Of a stretch of 64,000 nucleotides of DNA, positions 41,430-50,152 are shown one piece after another. The first letter of the stretch is position 1; each line of letters begins with the position of its first letter. Origin of the DNA: Streptomyces sp. 378 (lineage in GTDB: Bacteria; Actinomycetota; Actinomycetes; Streptomycetales; Streptomycetaceae); the NCBI RefSeq assembly GCF_030124145.1, contig NZ_JASKMS010000016.1, forward strand, positions 62,001 through 126,000. The letters run 5' to 3'. The notes under the pieces were generated by a model. That model saw only the letters and a program-made list of their open reading frames with translations, was not told the origin of the DNA and did not search any database. The position numbers and the translations under genes are program-made.

Positions 41430-42860
41430 TCACATCCGGCTCAGTGACGCCGCCGCGAACAGGACGTCCCTGATCGCCTCCTTGTCTCCCACCTGGCCCG
41501 CCGCTGCCTCCTGCGGAGGTACGTGACCGGCCGCCAGGCGGCAGAACTCGACGCCGTCCAGGGCCACGTGAGCCACCTCGTGCTCGGCGGAGCCCTTCGC
41601 CGCGGGGGAGTCGAGGGGGATCAGCCATTCGCCGCCGCCCGAACCCTCGATCTCCAGGCGGAGGCTGCGGCCCGGTTCGCCCGCCGCGACCAGATGACGG
41701 TGGCGGGCGGGGGAGGCCAGGCCGGCTCGGCGGCGGTGGGCCAGGGCCGTCGGCAGCATCCGGGCCGCCAGGTCGATCATGCGGTGCAGATGGCGCGGCG
41801 AGGGCGGGTCGTAGGGGTAGTCGACCGCGTCGGCGATGTCCTCCGCGTGCACCCAGCACTCGAAGGCGCGGTCGAGCATCGCGTCGTGCAGGGGCAGTTC
41901 GAAGTCGCCGTACGACACCGCCGTCTTCCCGGCGCCGCCGTCCGTGAAGGGCACCGTGCGGACGAGGTTGTGGCTCTGCTCCCGCCAGGGCGCGCGCAGG
42001 AAGCGGGTGGGCGGGAAGTGCGAGGCGCGCCAGAACGCCTCGGTGCGGGCCGCCGGTGTCGGGTGCCGGGACGGGACGTCGCCCAGCGGGTCGTCCAGGC
42101 CGAGCGCGACCGCCACCAGGCCGTCGACGCTGAGCAGATGTGCGATGACCCCGGCGACGGTGGTGCGGCGGCTCGTCGACTCGTCGGAGCGGAACCAGCG
42201 CAGCCGTACCGGCGCGTGCCACTCGGCGTCTCCGAAGTCCTGGAGCAGCGCGTCCAGGCGCGCGGTCTCGGCGTCGTACGCGGCGGCCCAGTCCGGTACC
42301 GGGATGCGCGGCGGGCGCCGCTCCAGGCAGGTCTGAAGGACACGGGTGCGCAGGCCCGGGTCCAGGTCGAGGCTCTCGGGGCGTTGCAGCAGCCCGACCG
42401 CCTCGCGCAGCCGCCGGGCCTCGTCGGCGCAGAAGCCGCAGTCGCCGAGGTGCTCCTCGACGGCCGTGGCCTCCTCGGCCGAGCACGCGGCCAGCGCCCA
42501 GGCGCCGAGCAGGGACTTCAGCACGGCGTGCTCGAAGACGGGCGGGGCGGGCGGCGGCGCCGGGTCGCCGGACTCCGCCGGCTCGGGCAGCGGCAGTCCG
42601 CTGTCCTCGACGGAGACCCGGGGCACGGGTATGCGCGGCGGGTGTCCGGGTCCCGGGGCGTCGCCGCGCCCGGACGTCTCCGGCCCTTCCGGTGCGCCTG
42701 GGCCGGCCGAGCCGGCCGATCGGCAGGGACCGCCGAAACTCCGCCCGCCTTCGCCGCTCTCATCCCGAGTGCCGCTCTCGTCCCGCCCGTTGCCCTGCTC
42801 CTCGCGGCCGTCCTCGCCCTCATCTTCGTCGTACGCCTCGTACCGGTCCGGTCCGTTCAC
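41430..42860 (-). CDS. zinc-finger anti-sigma factor fused to MDMPI domain
   Basis: 476-residue protein with a long acidic/Pro-rich N-terminus, a ZAS-type zinc motif EEHLGDCGFC (HxxxCxxC, about residue 133-142) and a C-terminal maleylpyruvate-isomerase-like (MDMPI) domain (WRASHFPPTRFLRAPWREQSHNLVRT and following). The zinc finger should hold the sigma factor encoded immediately upstream, with a GTGTGA overlap at 42857-42860. The attached thiol-enzyme-like domain suggests sensing through mycothiol or a metal; this part is inference. No transmembrane helix, so it is cytoplasmic. Confidence 0.82.
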   Translation of the reverse strand: MNGPDRYEAYDEDEGEDGREEQGNGRDESGTRDESGEGGRSFGGPCRSAGSAGPGAPEGPETSGRGDAPGPGHPPRIPVPRVSVEDSGLPLPEPAESGDPAPPPAPPVFEHAVLKSLLGAWALAACSAEEATAVEEHLGDCGFCADEARRLREAVGLLQRPESLDLDPGLRTRVLQTCLERRPPRIPVPDWAAAYDAETARLDALLQDFGDAEWHAPVRLRWFRSDESTSRRTTVAGVIAHLLSVDGLVAVALGLDDPLGDVPSRHPTPAARTEAFWRASHFPPTRFLRAPWREQSHNLVRTVPFTDGGAGKTAVSYGDFELPLHDAMLDRAFECWVHAEDIADAVDYPYDPPSPRHLHRMIDLAARMLPTALAHRRRAGLASPARHRHLVAAGEPGRSLRLEIEGSGGGEWLIPLDSPAAKGSAEHEVAHVALDGVEFCRLAAGHVPPQEAAAGQVGDKEAIRDVLFAAASLSRM

Positions 42861-43438
42861 ACCGCACCCCCGTGTCCGGGCGGTGGGCCCGGTGCCCCGG
42901 CGTCGTGGGCGGTGGACAGCAGTTGCAGGCCCAGGCGCAGGCGGCGGCGGGCCTCGTCCTCGGTGATGCCGAGGTCGGCGGCGGTCTGGCGGTAGTCGCG
43001 GCGCTGGAAGTAGGCCCGTTCCAGGGCCGAGCGCAGGGGAACCGGCATGGACTGGACGATGTAGTCGGCGCGCGCGGCGACCGAGGCGCGGCGCACCCGG
43101 TGCTCCAGTTCCTCCGTGGTGCCGGAGCCTTCGCGGGCGAGGGCGGCGGTCTCCGTGGCGCGCAGCCGCTGCACCGCCAGCCGGTGGGTCAGTGTGGCGA
43201 CCCAGGTGCGCAGCGGGCCCTGCCCTGGGTCGTAGGAGTCGGGATGCTCCCAGACGTGGACGAAGACCTCGCGGGTGATGCCGTCGGCGGCGCGCTCGTC
43301 GCCGAGTACGCGGTGGGCGAGGCCGTGCACGAGGGAGGCGAACCGGTCGTAGAGCTCACCGAGGGCGGCAGCCTCCCCGCGGGCGAGCCGCTGCTGCATC
43401 GTGCGGTCCCAGCGAGGCGGTACGTCCTTTTTCGCCAT
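42857..43438 (-). CDS. ECF-type RNA polymerase sigma factor
   Basis: 193-residue sigma factor with region 2 (LGELYDRFASLVHGLAHRVLGDERAADGITREVFVHVW, about 27-64) and region 4 (ALERAYFQRRDYRQTAADLGITEDEARRRLRLGLQLL, about 138-174). It is cotranscribed with the anti-sigma gene and is presumably released when that protein is oxidised or loses zinc. From memory it corresponds to the sigma gene beside the STAS gene in S. coelicolor. The target promoter is unknown; no classical GGAAC-N16-CGTT pair with correct spacing lies upstream of it. Confidence 0.9.
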   Translation of the reverse strand: MAKKDVPPRWDRTMQQRLARGEAAALGELYDRFASLVHGLAHRVLGDERAADGITREVFVHVWEHPDSYDPGQGPLRTWVATLTHRLAVQRLRATETAALAREGSGTTEELEHRVRRASVAARADYIVQSMPVPLRSALERAYFQRRDYRQTAADLGITEDEARRRLRLGLQLLSTAHDAGAPGPPPGHGGAV

Positions 43439-43802
43439 GCGGCCCCCTCACCCCCTGTTCGTGCTTCCCGCGCGCGTGTCCTGTCCAGCCTGTCCCCGAC
43501 GTCTCCTCGAATGTAGTCGGCACGTCCGATAGCGCACGCCCCTTTGTGGCAATGTGCGCCCCCTGACCGGCCGTAGGTGGTAGAGGACCACCGGCGCTCG
43601 CACCGGTTTCCTTTGGACTCGCGCCTACCCACGAACCTGGCGATCAGACCTGACTGAAGAGGATCGAACAGGATCGAAGTCGACTAAAACAAGCCTCTTC
43701 TGCGGGGGAACCGTTTCTCGGGTCGCGTTTCAGGGAACGGCCGCTGGGCAGCCGCGCTGCAAGGAAGCGTAGGGACTGCTTCCGTTTTGGCGATCGAGGG
43801 GC
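43439..43802. other. 364-bp divergent region between sigma and STAS genes
   Basis: No gene. It has comparatively low GC in the middle (GACTAAAACAAG near 43681), a direct repeat AGGATCGAA at 43660 and 43670, and a hairpin GGAAGC/GCTTCC (43763-43783) followed by GTTTT, 20 bp before the STAS start, which could attenuate that gene. Confidence 0.5.
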
Positions 43803-44183
43803 GTGGTGGTGACCTTCAATGTGACCGGTGGCGAGCAGGGCGGATGGGCTGTGCTCCACGTGTCGGGCGAGCTGGATCTGGTGACCTCACCGGTGCTGCG
43901 TCAGCGTGTGCACGACGTGGTGGCCGAGGGGCATCACTGCCTCGTCCTGGATCTGTCCGAGGTGTTCTTCTGCGATTCCAGCGGCGTCGGCGTGCTCATC
44001 GCGGCCCGCCGCCTGATCCGCTCCTGCCAGGGCCGGCTGCGCCTGGTGCTGCCCGCCCGGGGCGCGGCCGACGGATCGCACGTCAACCGCGTCCTCGGAG
44101 CGCTGGGCGTGCGCAGGCTGTTCGACGTGTACGGCGATGTGGACGCGGCCCTCGGCGACGAGGGCGAACCCCTGTCCGCGTGA
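43803..44183 (+). CDS. STAS-domain anti-sigma factor antagonist
   Basis: 126-residue SpoIIAA/RsbV-like protein. The phosphorylation site is clear: LDLSEVFFCDSSGVGVL with Ser59 directly after Asp58. In the unphosphorylated form such proteins bind a HATPase anti-sigma kinase and free the sigma factor. No kinase gene is adjacent; the nearest HATPase-type gene in the window is at 50153. GAGGGGC precedes the GTG start. It is divergent from the sigma/anti-sigma pair and upstream of the EF-hand gene. Confidence 0.92.
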   Translation: MVVTFNVTGGEQGGWAVLHVSGELDLVTSPVLRQRVHDVVAEGHHCLVLDLSEVFFCDSSGVGVLIAARRLIRSCQGRLRLVLPARGAADGSHVNRVLGALGVRRLFDVYGDVDAALGDEGEPLSA

Positions 44184-44349
44184 CGGGACGAGGGCGCGCG
44201 GGAGACCGGGTGCCGCTGTTTCGCCCCACCGGTTTCCCGGTACCCCCCCGTCTCGGCAGAAGTGACGTTTTCCCACACCCGAACGGCTCCTCCGTCGTAC
44301 GCTCCGACCGAGACCCACCCCATCCGACGTAAGGCGGCCCGAAAGAGAC

Positions 44350-44862
44350 ATGGTCAGCAGCGAGAACGAGCGCAAGATCGCCGCCCGGTTCGCCACCTTC
44401 GACCAGGACGGCAACGGCTACATCGACCGCGAGGACTTCTACGGAGCGGTCAAGGCGCTGCTCACGGAGTTCGACGTGGCGGCCCGGTCCGACAAGGGGC
44501 AGGCCCTGTACGGCGGTGCCGAGGCCTTCTGGCAGGGCATGGCCGGGATGGCGGACCGTGACGGCGACCAGCGCATCACACGCGAGGAGTTCGTCAACGG
44601 CGCGGTCAAGCGCCTGCGCGACAACCCCGACCGGTTCGCCGAGATCGCCCGCCCCTTCCTGCACGCGGCCCTGGACGTCGCCGACACCGACGGTGACGGT
44701 GCCGCGACGGTCGAGGAGGCCGCACGCGTCCTGAAGTGTCTCGGCGTCCCCGAGGACGCCACCCGACCGGCCGCCGCCGCGCTCGACGGGGACGGTGACG
44801 GCAAGGTCGGCGAGGCCGAGGTCGTCCCTGCCTTCGCCCGCTACTTCACCGTGCCCGAATAG
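44350..44862 (+). CDS. four-EF-hand calcium-binding protein
   Basis: 170-residue calmodulin-like protein with four 12-residue loops: DQDGNGYIDRED (near 19), DRDGDQRITREE (near 73), DTDGDGAATVEE (near 116) and DGDGDGKVGEAE (near 146). The first, third and fourth keep D/N at 1, 3 and 5 and E/D at 12. In the second, Gln at position 6 replaces the usual Gly. It is cytoplasmic, with no signal. It resembles the Cab proteins of S. coelicolor (CabD-type). It may buffer or sense Ca2+ during development; partners are unknown. The ATG follows GAAAGAGAC. Confidence 0.95.
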   Translation: MVSSENERKIAARFATFDQDGNGYIDREDFYGAVKALLTEFDVAARSDKGQALYGGAEAFWQGMAGMADRDGDQRITREEFVNGAVKRLRDNPDRFAEIARPFLHAALDVADTDGDGAATVEEAARVLKCLGVPEDATRPAAAALDGDGDGKVGEAEVVPAFARYFTVPE

Positions 44863-44892
44863 CCCGCCCCGGGGGCGCGTGCCCAGGCGGCC

Positions 44893-46395
44893 TCACCTGT
44901 CCGCATAGCGCTCGCGCAGCTTGTACTTCAGCACCTTCCGCAGGGTCTCGCCCCGCGGGAGGGCGTCCACCACCTCAAGCCGCTCGGGCAGCTTGTGCAC
45001 CGACAGTCCCTCGGTGCGCAGGAACGCGGTCACGCCCGCGAGCGTCAAGGAAGCGGCTCCCGGTGGCTGTTCCACCACCGCGCACACCAACTCCCCGCGT
45101 TCGGTGTCGGGCAGGCCGATCACGGCCGCGTCGCCGATCGCCGGATGCCGGAGCAGCAGGTCCTCGATCTCCCGGGCCGAGATGTTCTCGCCCTTGCGGA
45201 TGATCACGTCCTTCAGGCGGCCGGTGAGCACCAGGTGCCCGGTCCGCGTGAGGTGCCCGAGATCGCCGGTGCGCAGGAACCCCTCCTCGTCGAAGGCCTC
45301 CGCCGTCTGCTCCGGGTCCAGATACCCACGGCACACGGCCTCCCCGCGCAGCCGCACCTCCCCGTCCACGATCCGGATCTCCATGCCCTCCGGCGGCCGT
45401 CCCTCGGTCGCCGCCAGGAGTCCGGGGTCGTCGTCCGGCGCCCCCATGGTGATCATCGGCACCTCGGTCATGCCGTATCCGTGGGTGAGCTGCACGCCCA
45501 TCTCCCGCACCACGGCGTGGTACAGCTCCGGTGGCTTGGGCGCCCCGCCGCCCGCCAGCAGCCGAAGGGTGGGCACCACGGGCGTCCCCGGCCGCTTGCG
45601 CTGCTCGGCCAGGAACATCGAGTAGAACGCCGTCGACCCGCCCGCCATCGTCACCCCGTGCGCGCGGTACGCCGCCAGCGCGTCCGGCAGCGCGAACTGC
45701 TCGAACAGCACCGCCGGGAAGCCGTACAGCAGCAGCATCACCGTGTAGTCGGGGCCGCCGATGTGGGCGTACGGGAAGGCGATCGAACCCACGTCGTTCG
45801 CCGTGGGCCGCAGCGCGTGGGCCAGGCAGGAGCCGCCCGCGAGCAGCGAACGGTCCGTGTGCAGCACGCCCTTGGGGTCGGACGTCGTGCCGGACGTCCA
45901 GTAGATCCAGCGGACGGCGGTGCCGTCGGAGGGCGGGGGAGGCAGGAGCGACGGATCGCCGTCGGGCAGGGTCTCGTAGGCCTCGAAGACGCCCTTCGCG
46001 CCCAGCCGGCGGGCCATCTCCCCGTGGTCGAAGCCGCGCCAGACGCCCGGCACCGCGAAGAACTCCGCCTCGGACGCGCGCAGCGCGAAGCCGACCTCCC
46101 GGTCCCGGTAGAAGGGGATCACCGGGGTCTGCACGGCGCCGAGTCGGGCCAGGGCGAAGGACAGCACGGCCGTCTCGACGCGGGTGGGCAGCTGCCAGGC
46201 GACCACCGTCCCGGGGCGCACACCCATGCCGTACAGCCCGGCCGCGACCCGCTCGGCACGCGCCCGCAGGGCCTCGAAGGTGAGCGTGCGGCCGTCCTGG
46301 AGAAAGAGCGGCCGGCCGGGGGTCAGGGCGGCGCGGCGGGCGACCAGCTCCCACAGCGTGCCGGACGAACTCAGGGCGTGCGCGGTCTCGTTCAC
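44893..46395 (-). CDS. AMP-forming acyl-CoA ligase (cyclohexanecarboxylate-CoA ligase-like)
   Basis: 500-residue ANL-superfamily ligase with P-loop WTSGTTSDPKGVLHT (about 166-180), YGMTEVP (A5), hinge GRLKDVIIRKGENIS, and C-terminal RGETLRKVLKYKLRERY in which the Lys after LR takes the place of the catalytic Lys. It activates a carboxylic acid, entry point of the catabolic island. The GTG at 46395 has AGGGGGG 6 nt upstream; the open frame beyond is a shadow. Its promoter region carries two CTGACG-type operators shared with the divergent amidohydrolase. Confidence 0.9.
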   Translation of the reverse strand: MNETAHALSSSGTLWELVARRAALTPGRPLFLQDGRTLTFEALRARAERVAAGLYGMGVRPGTVVAWQLPTRVETAVLSFALARLGAVQTPVIPFYRDREVGFALRASEAEFFAVPGVWRGFDHGEMARRLGAKGVFEAYETLPDGDPSLLPPPPSDGTAVRWIYWTSGTTSDPKGVLHTDRSLLAGGSCLAHALRPTANDVGSIAFPYAHIGGPDYTVMLLLYGFPAVLFEQFALPDALAAYRAHGVTMAGGSTAFYSMFLAEQRKRPGTPVVPTLRLLAGGGAPKPPELYHAVVREMGVQLTHGYGMTEVPMITMGAPDDDPGLLAATEGRPPEGMEIRIVDGEVRLRGEAVCRGYLDPEQTAEAFDEEGFLRTGDLGHLTRTGHLVLTGRLKDVIIRKGENISAREIEDLLLRHPAIGDAAVIGLPDTERGELVCAVVEQPPGAASLTLAGVTAFLRTEGLSVHKLPERLEVVDALPRGETLRKVLKYKLRERYADR

Positions 46396-46416
46396 GGGTG
46401 CCCCCCTGCTCCTTGG

Positions 46417-46431
46417 CTGACGGACCGTCAG
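46417..46431. promoter_or_regulatory. CTGACGNNNCGTCAG operator O1
   Basis: CTGACGGACCGTCAG, perfect 7-bp arms around one base, in the divergent gap of the CoA ligase and amidohydrolase genes, 21 bp before the ligase start. Confidence 0.8.
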
Positions 46432-46443
46432 ATGGGATGCTAG

Positions 46444-46458
46444 CTGACGCTGCATCAG
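46444..46458. promoter_or_regulatory. CTGACGNNNCGTCAG operator O2
   Basis: CTGACGCTGCATCAG, one mismatch from the consensus, centre-to-centre 27 bp from O1 and 28 bp before the amidohydrolase ATG. Confidence 0.7.
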
Positions 46459-46485
46459 ATACGTACCGTCCGGCGGAGGGGACCC

Positions 46486-47682
46486 ATGGCGACCGAACTG
46501 CCCCGCATCATCAGCGTCGACGACCACGTGATCGAGCCCGCCCACCTCTTCGACACCTGGCTGCCGGCCAGGTACCGCGAGCGCGGCCCCAGGGCGCTGA
46601 CCGCCGGGATCGGCGAACTCGCCTACATCGGCGGCACGTACCGCATCACCATGGACCCGGACGGCCCGCCCACCGACTGGTGGGTCTACGAGGACCTGAA
46701 GTTCCCGTACAAGCGCAACATCGCAGCCGTCGGCTTCGACCGGGACGAGATGACCCTGGAGGGCATCACCCGCGCGCAGATGCGGCCCGGCTGCTGGGAT
46801 CCGAAGGAACGCCTGAAGGACATGGACCTCAACCACGTCGAGGCGAGCCTGTGCTTCCCCAGCTTCCCCCGGTTCTGCGGGCAGACCTTCGCCGAGGCGC
46901 ACGACAAGGAGGTCGCACTCGCCTGCGTGCGCGCCTACAACGACTGGATGGTCGAGGAGTGGTGCGGCGACAGCGGCGGGCGGCTCATCCCGCTGTGCCT
47001 GATCCCGCTGTGGGACGTCGGCCTGGCGGTCGCGGAGATCCGCCGCAACGCCGCGCGCGGGGTGCGGGCGGTGACCTTCTCCGAGATCCCCACCCACCTC
47101 GGGCTCCCCTCCATCCACTCCGGCTACTGGGACCCGTTCTTCGCCGTCTGCGAGGAGACCGGGACGGTCGTCAACATGCACATCGGATCGTCCTCGCAGA
47201 TGCCGGCCGCCTCCCCGGACGCCCCGCCCGCCGTCCAGGCCTCGCTCAGCTTCAACAACGCGATGGCCTCGATGATGGACTTCCTCTTCAGCGGGGTGCT
47301 GGTGCGGTTCCCGCGCCTGAAACTCGCCTACTCCGAGGGGCAGATGGGCTGGATCCCGTACGCCCTGGAGCGCGCCGACGACGTGTGGGAGGAACACCGG
47401 GCCTGGGGCGGCGTGCGCGACACCGTCCCCGAGCCGCCGTCGACGTACTACTACCGTCAGATGTTCTGCTGCTTCTTCCGCGACAAACACGGGGTCGCCT
47501 CGATCGACGTCGTCGGCCGGGACAACGCCACCTTCGAGACCGACTACCCGCATGTCGACTCGACCTTCCCGCACACCAGGGAAGTCGCCCTCGACCATGT
47601 GCGGGGCCTCGACGACGAGACGGTCTACAAGCTGATGCGGGGCAACGCCATCCGGATGCTGGACCTGGACCTCGACCGCTGA
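46486..47682 (+). CDS. amidohydrolase-family (PF04909) metal-dependent hydrolase/decarboxylase
   Basis: 398-residue TIM-barrel protein of the amidohydrolase-2 family. Metal-site features are the N-terminal SVDDHVIEP (residues 10-18; the usual DxHxxE appears as DDHVIEP), His in NMHIGSSSQ (about 231) and the late Asp in FETDYPHVDSTFPHT (about 350). The family includes ring-cleaving hydrolases and aromatic decarboxylases; Mycobacterium and Streptomyces members sit in steroid- and terpenoid-type clusters. It could hydrolyse a ring of an activated cyclic ketone. It overlaps the following dehydrogenase by 1 bp (TGATG). Confidence 0.87.
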   Translation: MATELPRIISVDDHVIEPAHLFDTWLPARYRERGPRALTAGIGELAYIGGTYRITMDPDGPPTDWWVYEDLKFPYKRNIAAVGFDRDEMTLEGITRAQMRPGCWDPKERLKDMDLNHVEASLCFPSFPRFCGQTFAEAHDKEVALACVRAYNDWMVEEWCGDSGGRLIPLCLIPLWDVGLAVAEIRRNAARGVRAVTFSEIPTHLGLPSIHSGYWDPFFAVCEETGTVVNMHIGSSSQMPAASPDAPPAVQASLSFNNAMASMMDFLFSGVLVRFPRLKLAYSEGQMGWIPYALERADDVWEEHRAWGGVRDTVPEPPSTYYYRQMFCCFFRDKHGVASIDVVGRDNATFETDYPHVDSTFPHTREVALDHVRGLDDETVYKLMRGNAIRMLDLDLDR

Positions 47683-48815
47683 TGGACCTGTCGTACACGC
47701 CCGAGGAGGAGGACTTCCGGACCCGGCTGCGGGACTGGCTCGCGAAGACGGTCCCGGGTCTCCCGCCCAGACCGTCGCCCGGCGACTGGCCGGGGCGGCG
47801 GGCGTACGACCTCGGCTGGCAGCGCACGCTCCACGACGCCGGATACGCCGACGTCCATTGGGGCGCCACACCGAGCGTCCGCCTGATCTTCCTGGAGGAG
47901 ACCGAGAAGGCCGGAGCTCCCTACGTGGGCGCCAACTTCGTGGGTCTCCTGCACGCCGGACCGACCATCGCCGCGGAGGGCACACCGGAGCAGCGGGAGC
48001 GGTGGCTGCCGCCGATCCTGCGCGGCGAGGAGGTCTGGTGCCAGGGCTTCAGCGAACCGGAGGCGGGCTCCGACCTCGCGGCCCTGCGCACCCGCGCGCG
48101 GCGCGACGGCGACGCCTACGTGGTGACCGGCTCCAAGATCTGGACCTCCCACGCGGAAGTCGCCGACTGGTGCGAGCTGTTGGTCCGCACCGACCCCGAG
48201 GCGCCCAGGCACCGGGGCATCACCTGGCTCGCCCTGCCCATGGACGCGCCCGGCGTCACCGTACGGCCGTTGCGCACGCTCGCCGGGTCGGCCGAGTTCG
48301 CCGAGGTGTTCCTCGACGAGGTGCGGGTGCCGGTCGCGAACCGGGTCGGCGACGAGAACGACGGCTGGCGCGTGACCATGGTGACGCTCTCCTTCGAACG
48401 GGGCACGGCCTTCGCCGGCGAGGTCGTCGCCTGCCGCCGGGTGCTGGGCGAACTGGCCGTCGAGGCCCGTACGAACGGCCGCTGGGACGACCCGGCCCTC
48501 AGGCGCCGGCTGGGCAGGCTCAACGCCGAGTTCCGGGCGCTGTGGCGGCTCACGCAGTGGAACGTGAGCGCGGCGGAGGCGTCGGGCGGGGTACCGGGCG
48601 CCGGCGGCTCGGTGTTCAAACTCCGCTACTCGCACGCCCGCCAGGAGCTGTACGACGCCGCCGCCGAGGTGCTGGGCCCCGACTGCCTCGACCTGGACCG
48701 GCCGTGGACCCTCGACCGGCTGTCCGCCCTGTCGTACACCATCGCGGCCGGCACCTCGCAGGTGCAGCACAGCATCATCGCCGAGCGCGTCCTCGGCCTG
48801 CCGAAGGGACGGTGA
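47682..48815 (+). CDS. acyl-CoA dehydrogenase, large-type subunit (FadE-like)
   Basis: 377-residue flavoprotein with FSEPEAGSDLAALRT (about 119-133), IWTSHAEVADWC, and a C-terminal AAGTSQVQHSIIAERVLGLP. The usual EGT Glu is Ala (AAGTSQ), but LSFERGT contributes a Glu in the position used by isovaleryl-CoA dehydrogenase. The next gene encodes a shorter dehydrogenase-like partner, so I infer an alpha2beta2 heterotetramer as described for mycobacterial steroid side-chain enzymes (FadE26-FadE27 type). These act on bulky ring-bearing acyl-CoAs. Confidence 0.9.
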   Translation: MDLSYTPEEEDFRTRLRDWLAKTVPGLPPRPSPGDWPGRRAYDLGWQRTLHDAGYADVHWGATPSVRLIFLEETEKAGAPYVGANFVGLLHAGPTIAAEGTPEQRERWLPPILRGEEVWCQGFSEPEAGSDLAALRTRARRDGDAYVVTGSKIWTSHAEVADWCELLVRTDPEAPRHRGITWLALPMDAPGVTVRPLRTLAGSAEFAEVFLDEVRVPVANRVGDENDGWRVTMVTLSFERGTAFAGEVVACRRVLGELAVEARTNGRWDDPALRRRLGRLNAEFRALWRLTQWNVSAAEASGGVPGAGGSVFKLRYSHARQELYDAAAEVLGPDCLDLDRPWTLDRLSALSYTIAAGTSQVQHSIIAERVLGLPKGR

Positions 48816-48821
48816 GGCGCC

Positions 48822-49724
48822 GTGCGGTTCCGTCTCACGGACGACCAGCGCGCCCTGCGGGACGGGGTGCGCGGGGTGCTCGCACGATGCTTCGGCGGGG
48901 AGGCGCTGCGGGCCGCGCTGGAGGGCGCCGGCGAGGGTGCCGCCGCCGGGGCGCCGCGCCTCGACCGGGAGGTGTGGCGGACCCTCGGTGACCTCGGGTT
49001 CTTCGCGCTGCGGGTGCCGGAGGCGGACGGTGGGGTCGGACTCGGTCTGCCGGAGGCGGTGTTGGCGTTCGAGGAGGCGGGGCGGGCGCTGCTGCCCGGT
49101 CCGCTCGTCGCCACCCACCTCGCGGCCGGTGCCGTACCCGGTGCGGCCACCGGGGAGACGGTGGTGGCGGCCGTGGACGGAGGGCTGGTGGAGTGGCTGG
49201 CGCAGGCGGACGTCGTCCGCGGGGACGCCACCGGAGCCGTGCCGCTGCGCTCGCTCGACCCGCTCACCCCCCTGCACCGCCTGCCCGCGCGGCGATCCGC
49301 CCCCGACCCCGTCGCGGTCCTGCTCACCGCCGCCGAGCAACTCGGCACGGCCGGCCGCGTCTGCGAACTGGCGGCGCAACACGCCCGGGCCCGCGAACAG
49401 TTCGGCCGGCCGATCGGGGCCTTCCAGGCGGTGGCGCACCTGTGCGCGGGGATCTTGGTCCGGACGGAGACGGCCCGCGCCGCCGTGTACGCGGCCGCCG
49501 TCACCACCGATCCGGCCGACATCGCCGCGGCCCGGCTCCTCGCCGACGAGGCCGCCGTGCGCGGCGCCCGGGACTGTCTCCAGGTGCACGGCGGCATGGG
49601 CTTCACCTGGGAGTCCGAGGTCCATCTGCATCTGAAACGCGCATGGGTTCGAACCCAACGTGCGGGCGGTGTCACGGAGAGTGAGGAGTTGCTCGCGGCC
49701 GCGCTGGCTCCCGGAGCGGCCTGA
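48822..49724 (+). CDS. acyl-CoA dehydrogenase, short partner subunit
   Basis: 300-residue acyl-CoA dehydrogenase-like protein, about 75 residues shorter than usual: the middle beta-domain with the FAD/substrate motif (TEPxxGSD) is missing. It keeps the N-terminal helices and the C-terminal bundle with QVHGGMGFTWESEVHLHLKRA (about 262-282), a signature of the FAD-contributing partner of heterotetrameric dehydrogenases. Starts 6 bp after the previous gene at a GTG. Active only as a complex, by inference. Confidence 0.88.
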   Translation: MRFRLTDDQRALRDGVRGVLARCFGGEALRAALEGAGEGAAAGAPRLDREVWRTLGDLGFFALRVPEADGGVGLGLPEAVLAFEEAGRALLPGPLVATHLAAGAVPGAATGETVVAAVDGGLVEWLAQADVVRGDATGAVPLRSLDPLTPLHRLPARRSAPDPVAVLLTAAEQLGTAGRVCELAAQHARAREQFGRPIGAFQAVAHLCAGILVRTETARAAVYAAAVTTDPADIAAARLLADEAAVRGARDCLQVHGGMGFTWESEVHLHLKRAWVRTQRAGGVTESEELLAAALAPGAA

Positions 49725-50152
49725 CGGGCCGTCTGGCTGCGGCGTCGCCGTACGCGCTCCCGGAGATGTCAAGGATCGTGGCATACCGGAATCACGGAGC
49801 GTTGATATCGGCTTGTGTCCTCGGTGTGACTCGTTGCGGCCCGGAGTCGATTGCCCGCTCCGGTACCTTGTGTCAAATGCGAGTGGCTCCGAGCGCAGTG
49901 AGACCCAGTGGCGCGGCCTGTTCGACTGCCCGCGGCGAGCGTCGCACAGTATGCCGCACGAGTACTCCTTCGCGCTGGAATATGCCCGAAGCGCTTGTTG
50001 GCGTGACTGTACGTCAACCATGCTGTCCCACAAGGGATTCACGTTCTGTGATCCTTGTCCCGGCCGTTGTCCTGGCCATGCAGAAAATGGCTACGATCGT
50101 GGCCTTCGTGAGGCGCGAGCCTAAGTGTCCGCCGGTTCGGATGGTGTGAGCG
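49725..50152. other. 428-bp gap of reduced GC content
   Basis: Noticeably less GC-rich than its surroundings. Open frames here lack codon bias and matches. It probably carries the promoter of the HATPase gene; TTGATA at 49802 is one possible -35 element without a convincing -10. I see no operator of the CTGACG type. Confidence 0.5.

Noticed and set aside
43707..43729. ECF-type promoter GGAAC...CGTT before the STAS gene
   Set aside because: Only 14 nt separate the two elements where 16-17 are expected, so I did not annotate it.
46396..47985. Upstream extension of the CoA ligase frame to 47985
   Set aside because: It would run antisense through the amidohydrolase gene and across both operators; conserved ligase sequence starts at the GTG at 46395.
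47625..50042. 805-codon minus-strand open frame
   Set aside because: Antisense to two acyl-CoA dehydrogenase genes with strong motifs; no support of its own.
49660..50149. Two overlapping plus-strand frames of about 130-155 codons before the HATPase gene
   Set aside because: Cys/Arg/Ser-rich with no codon bias, overlapping a real gene end, no ribosome-binding site; treated as promoter region.
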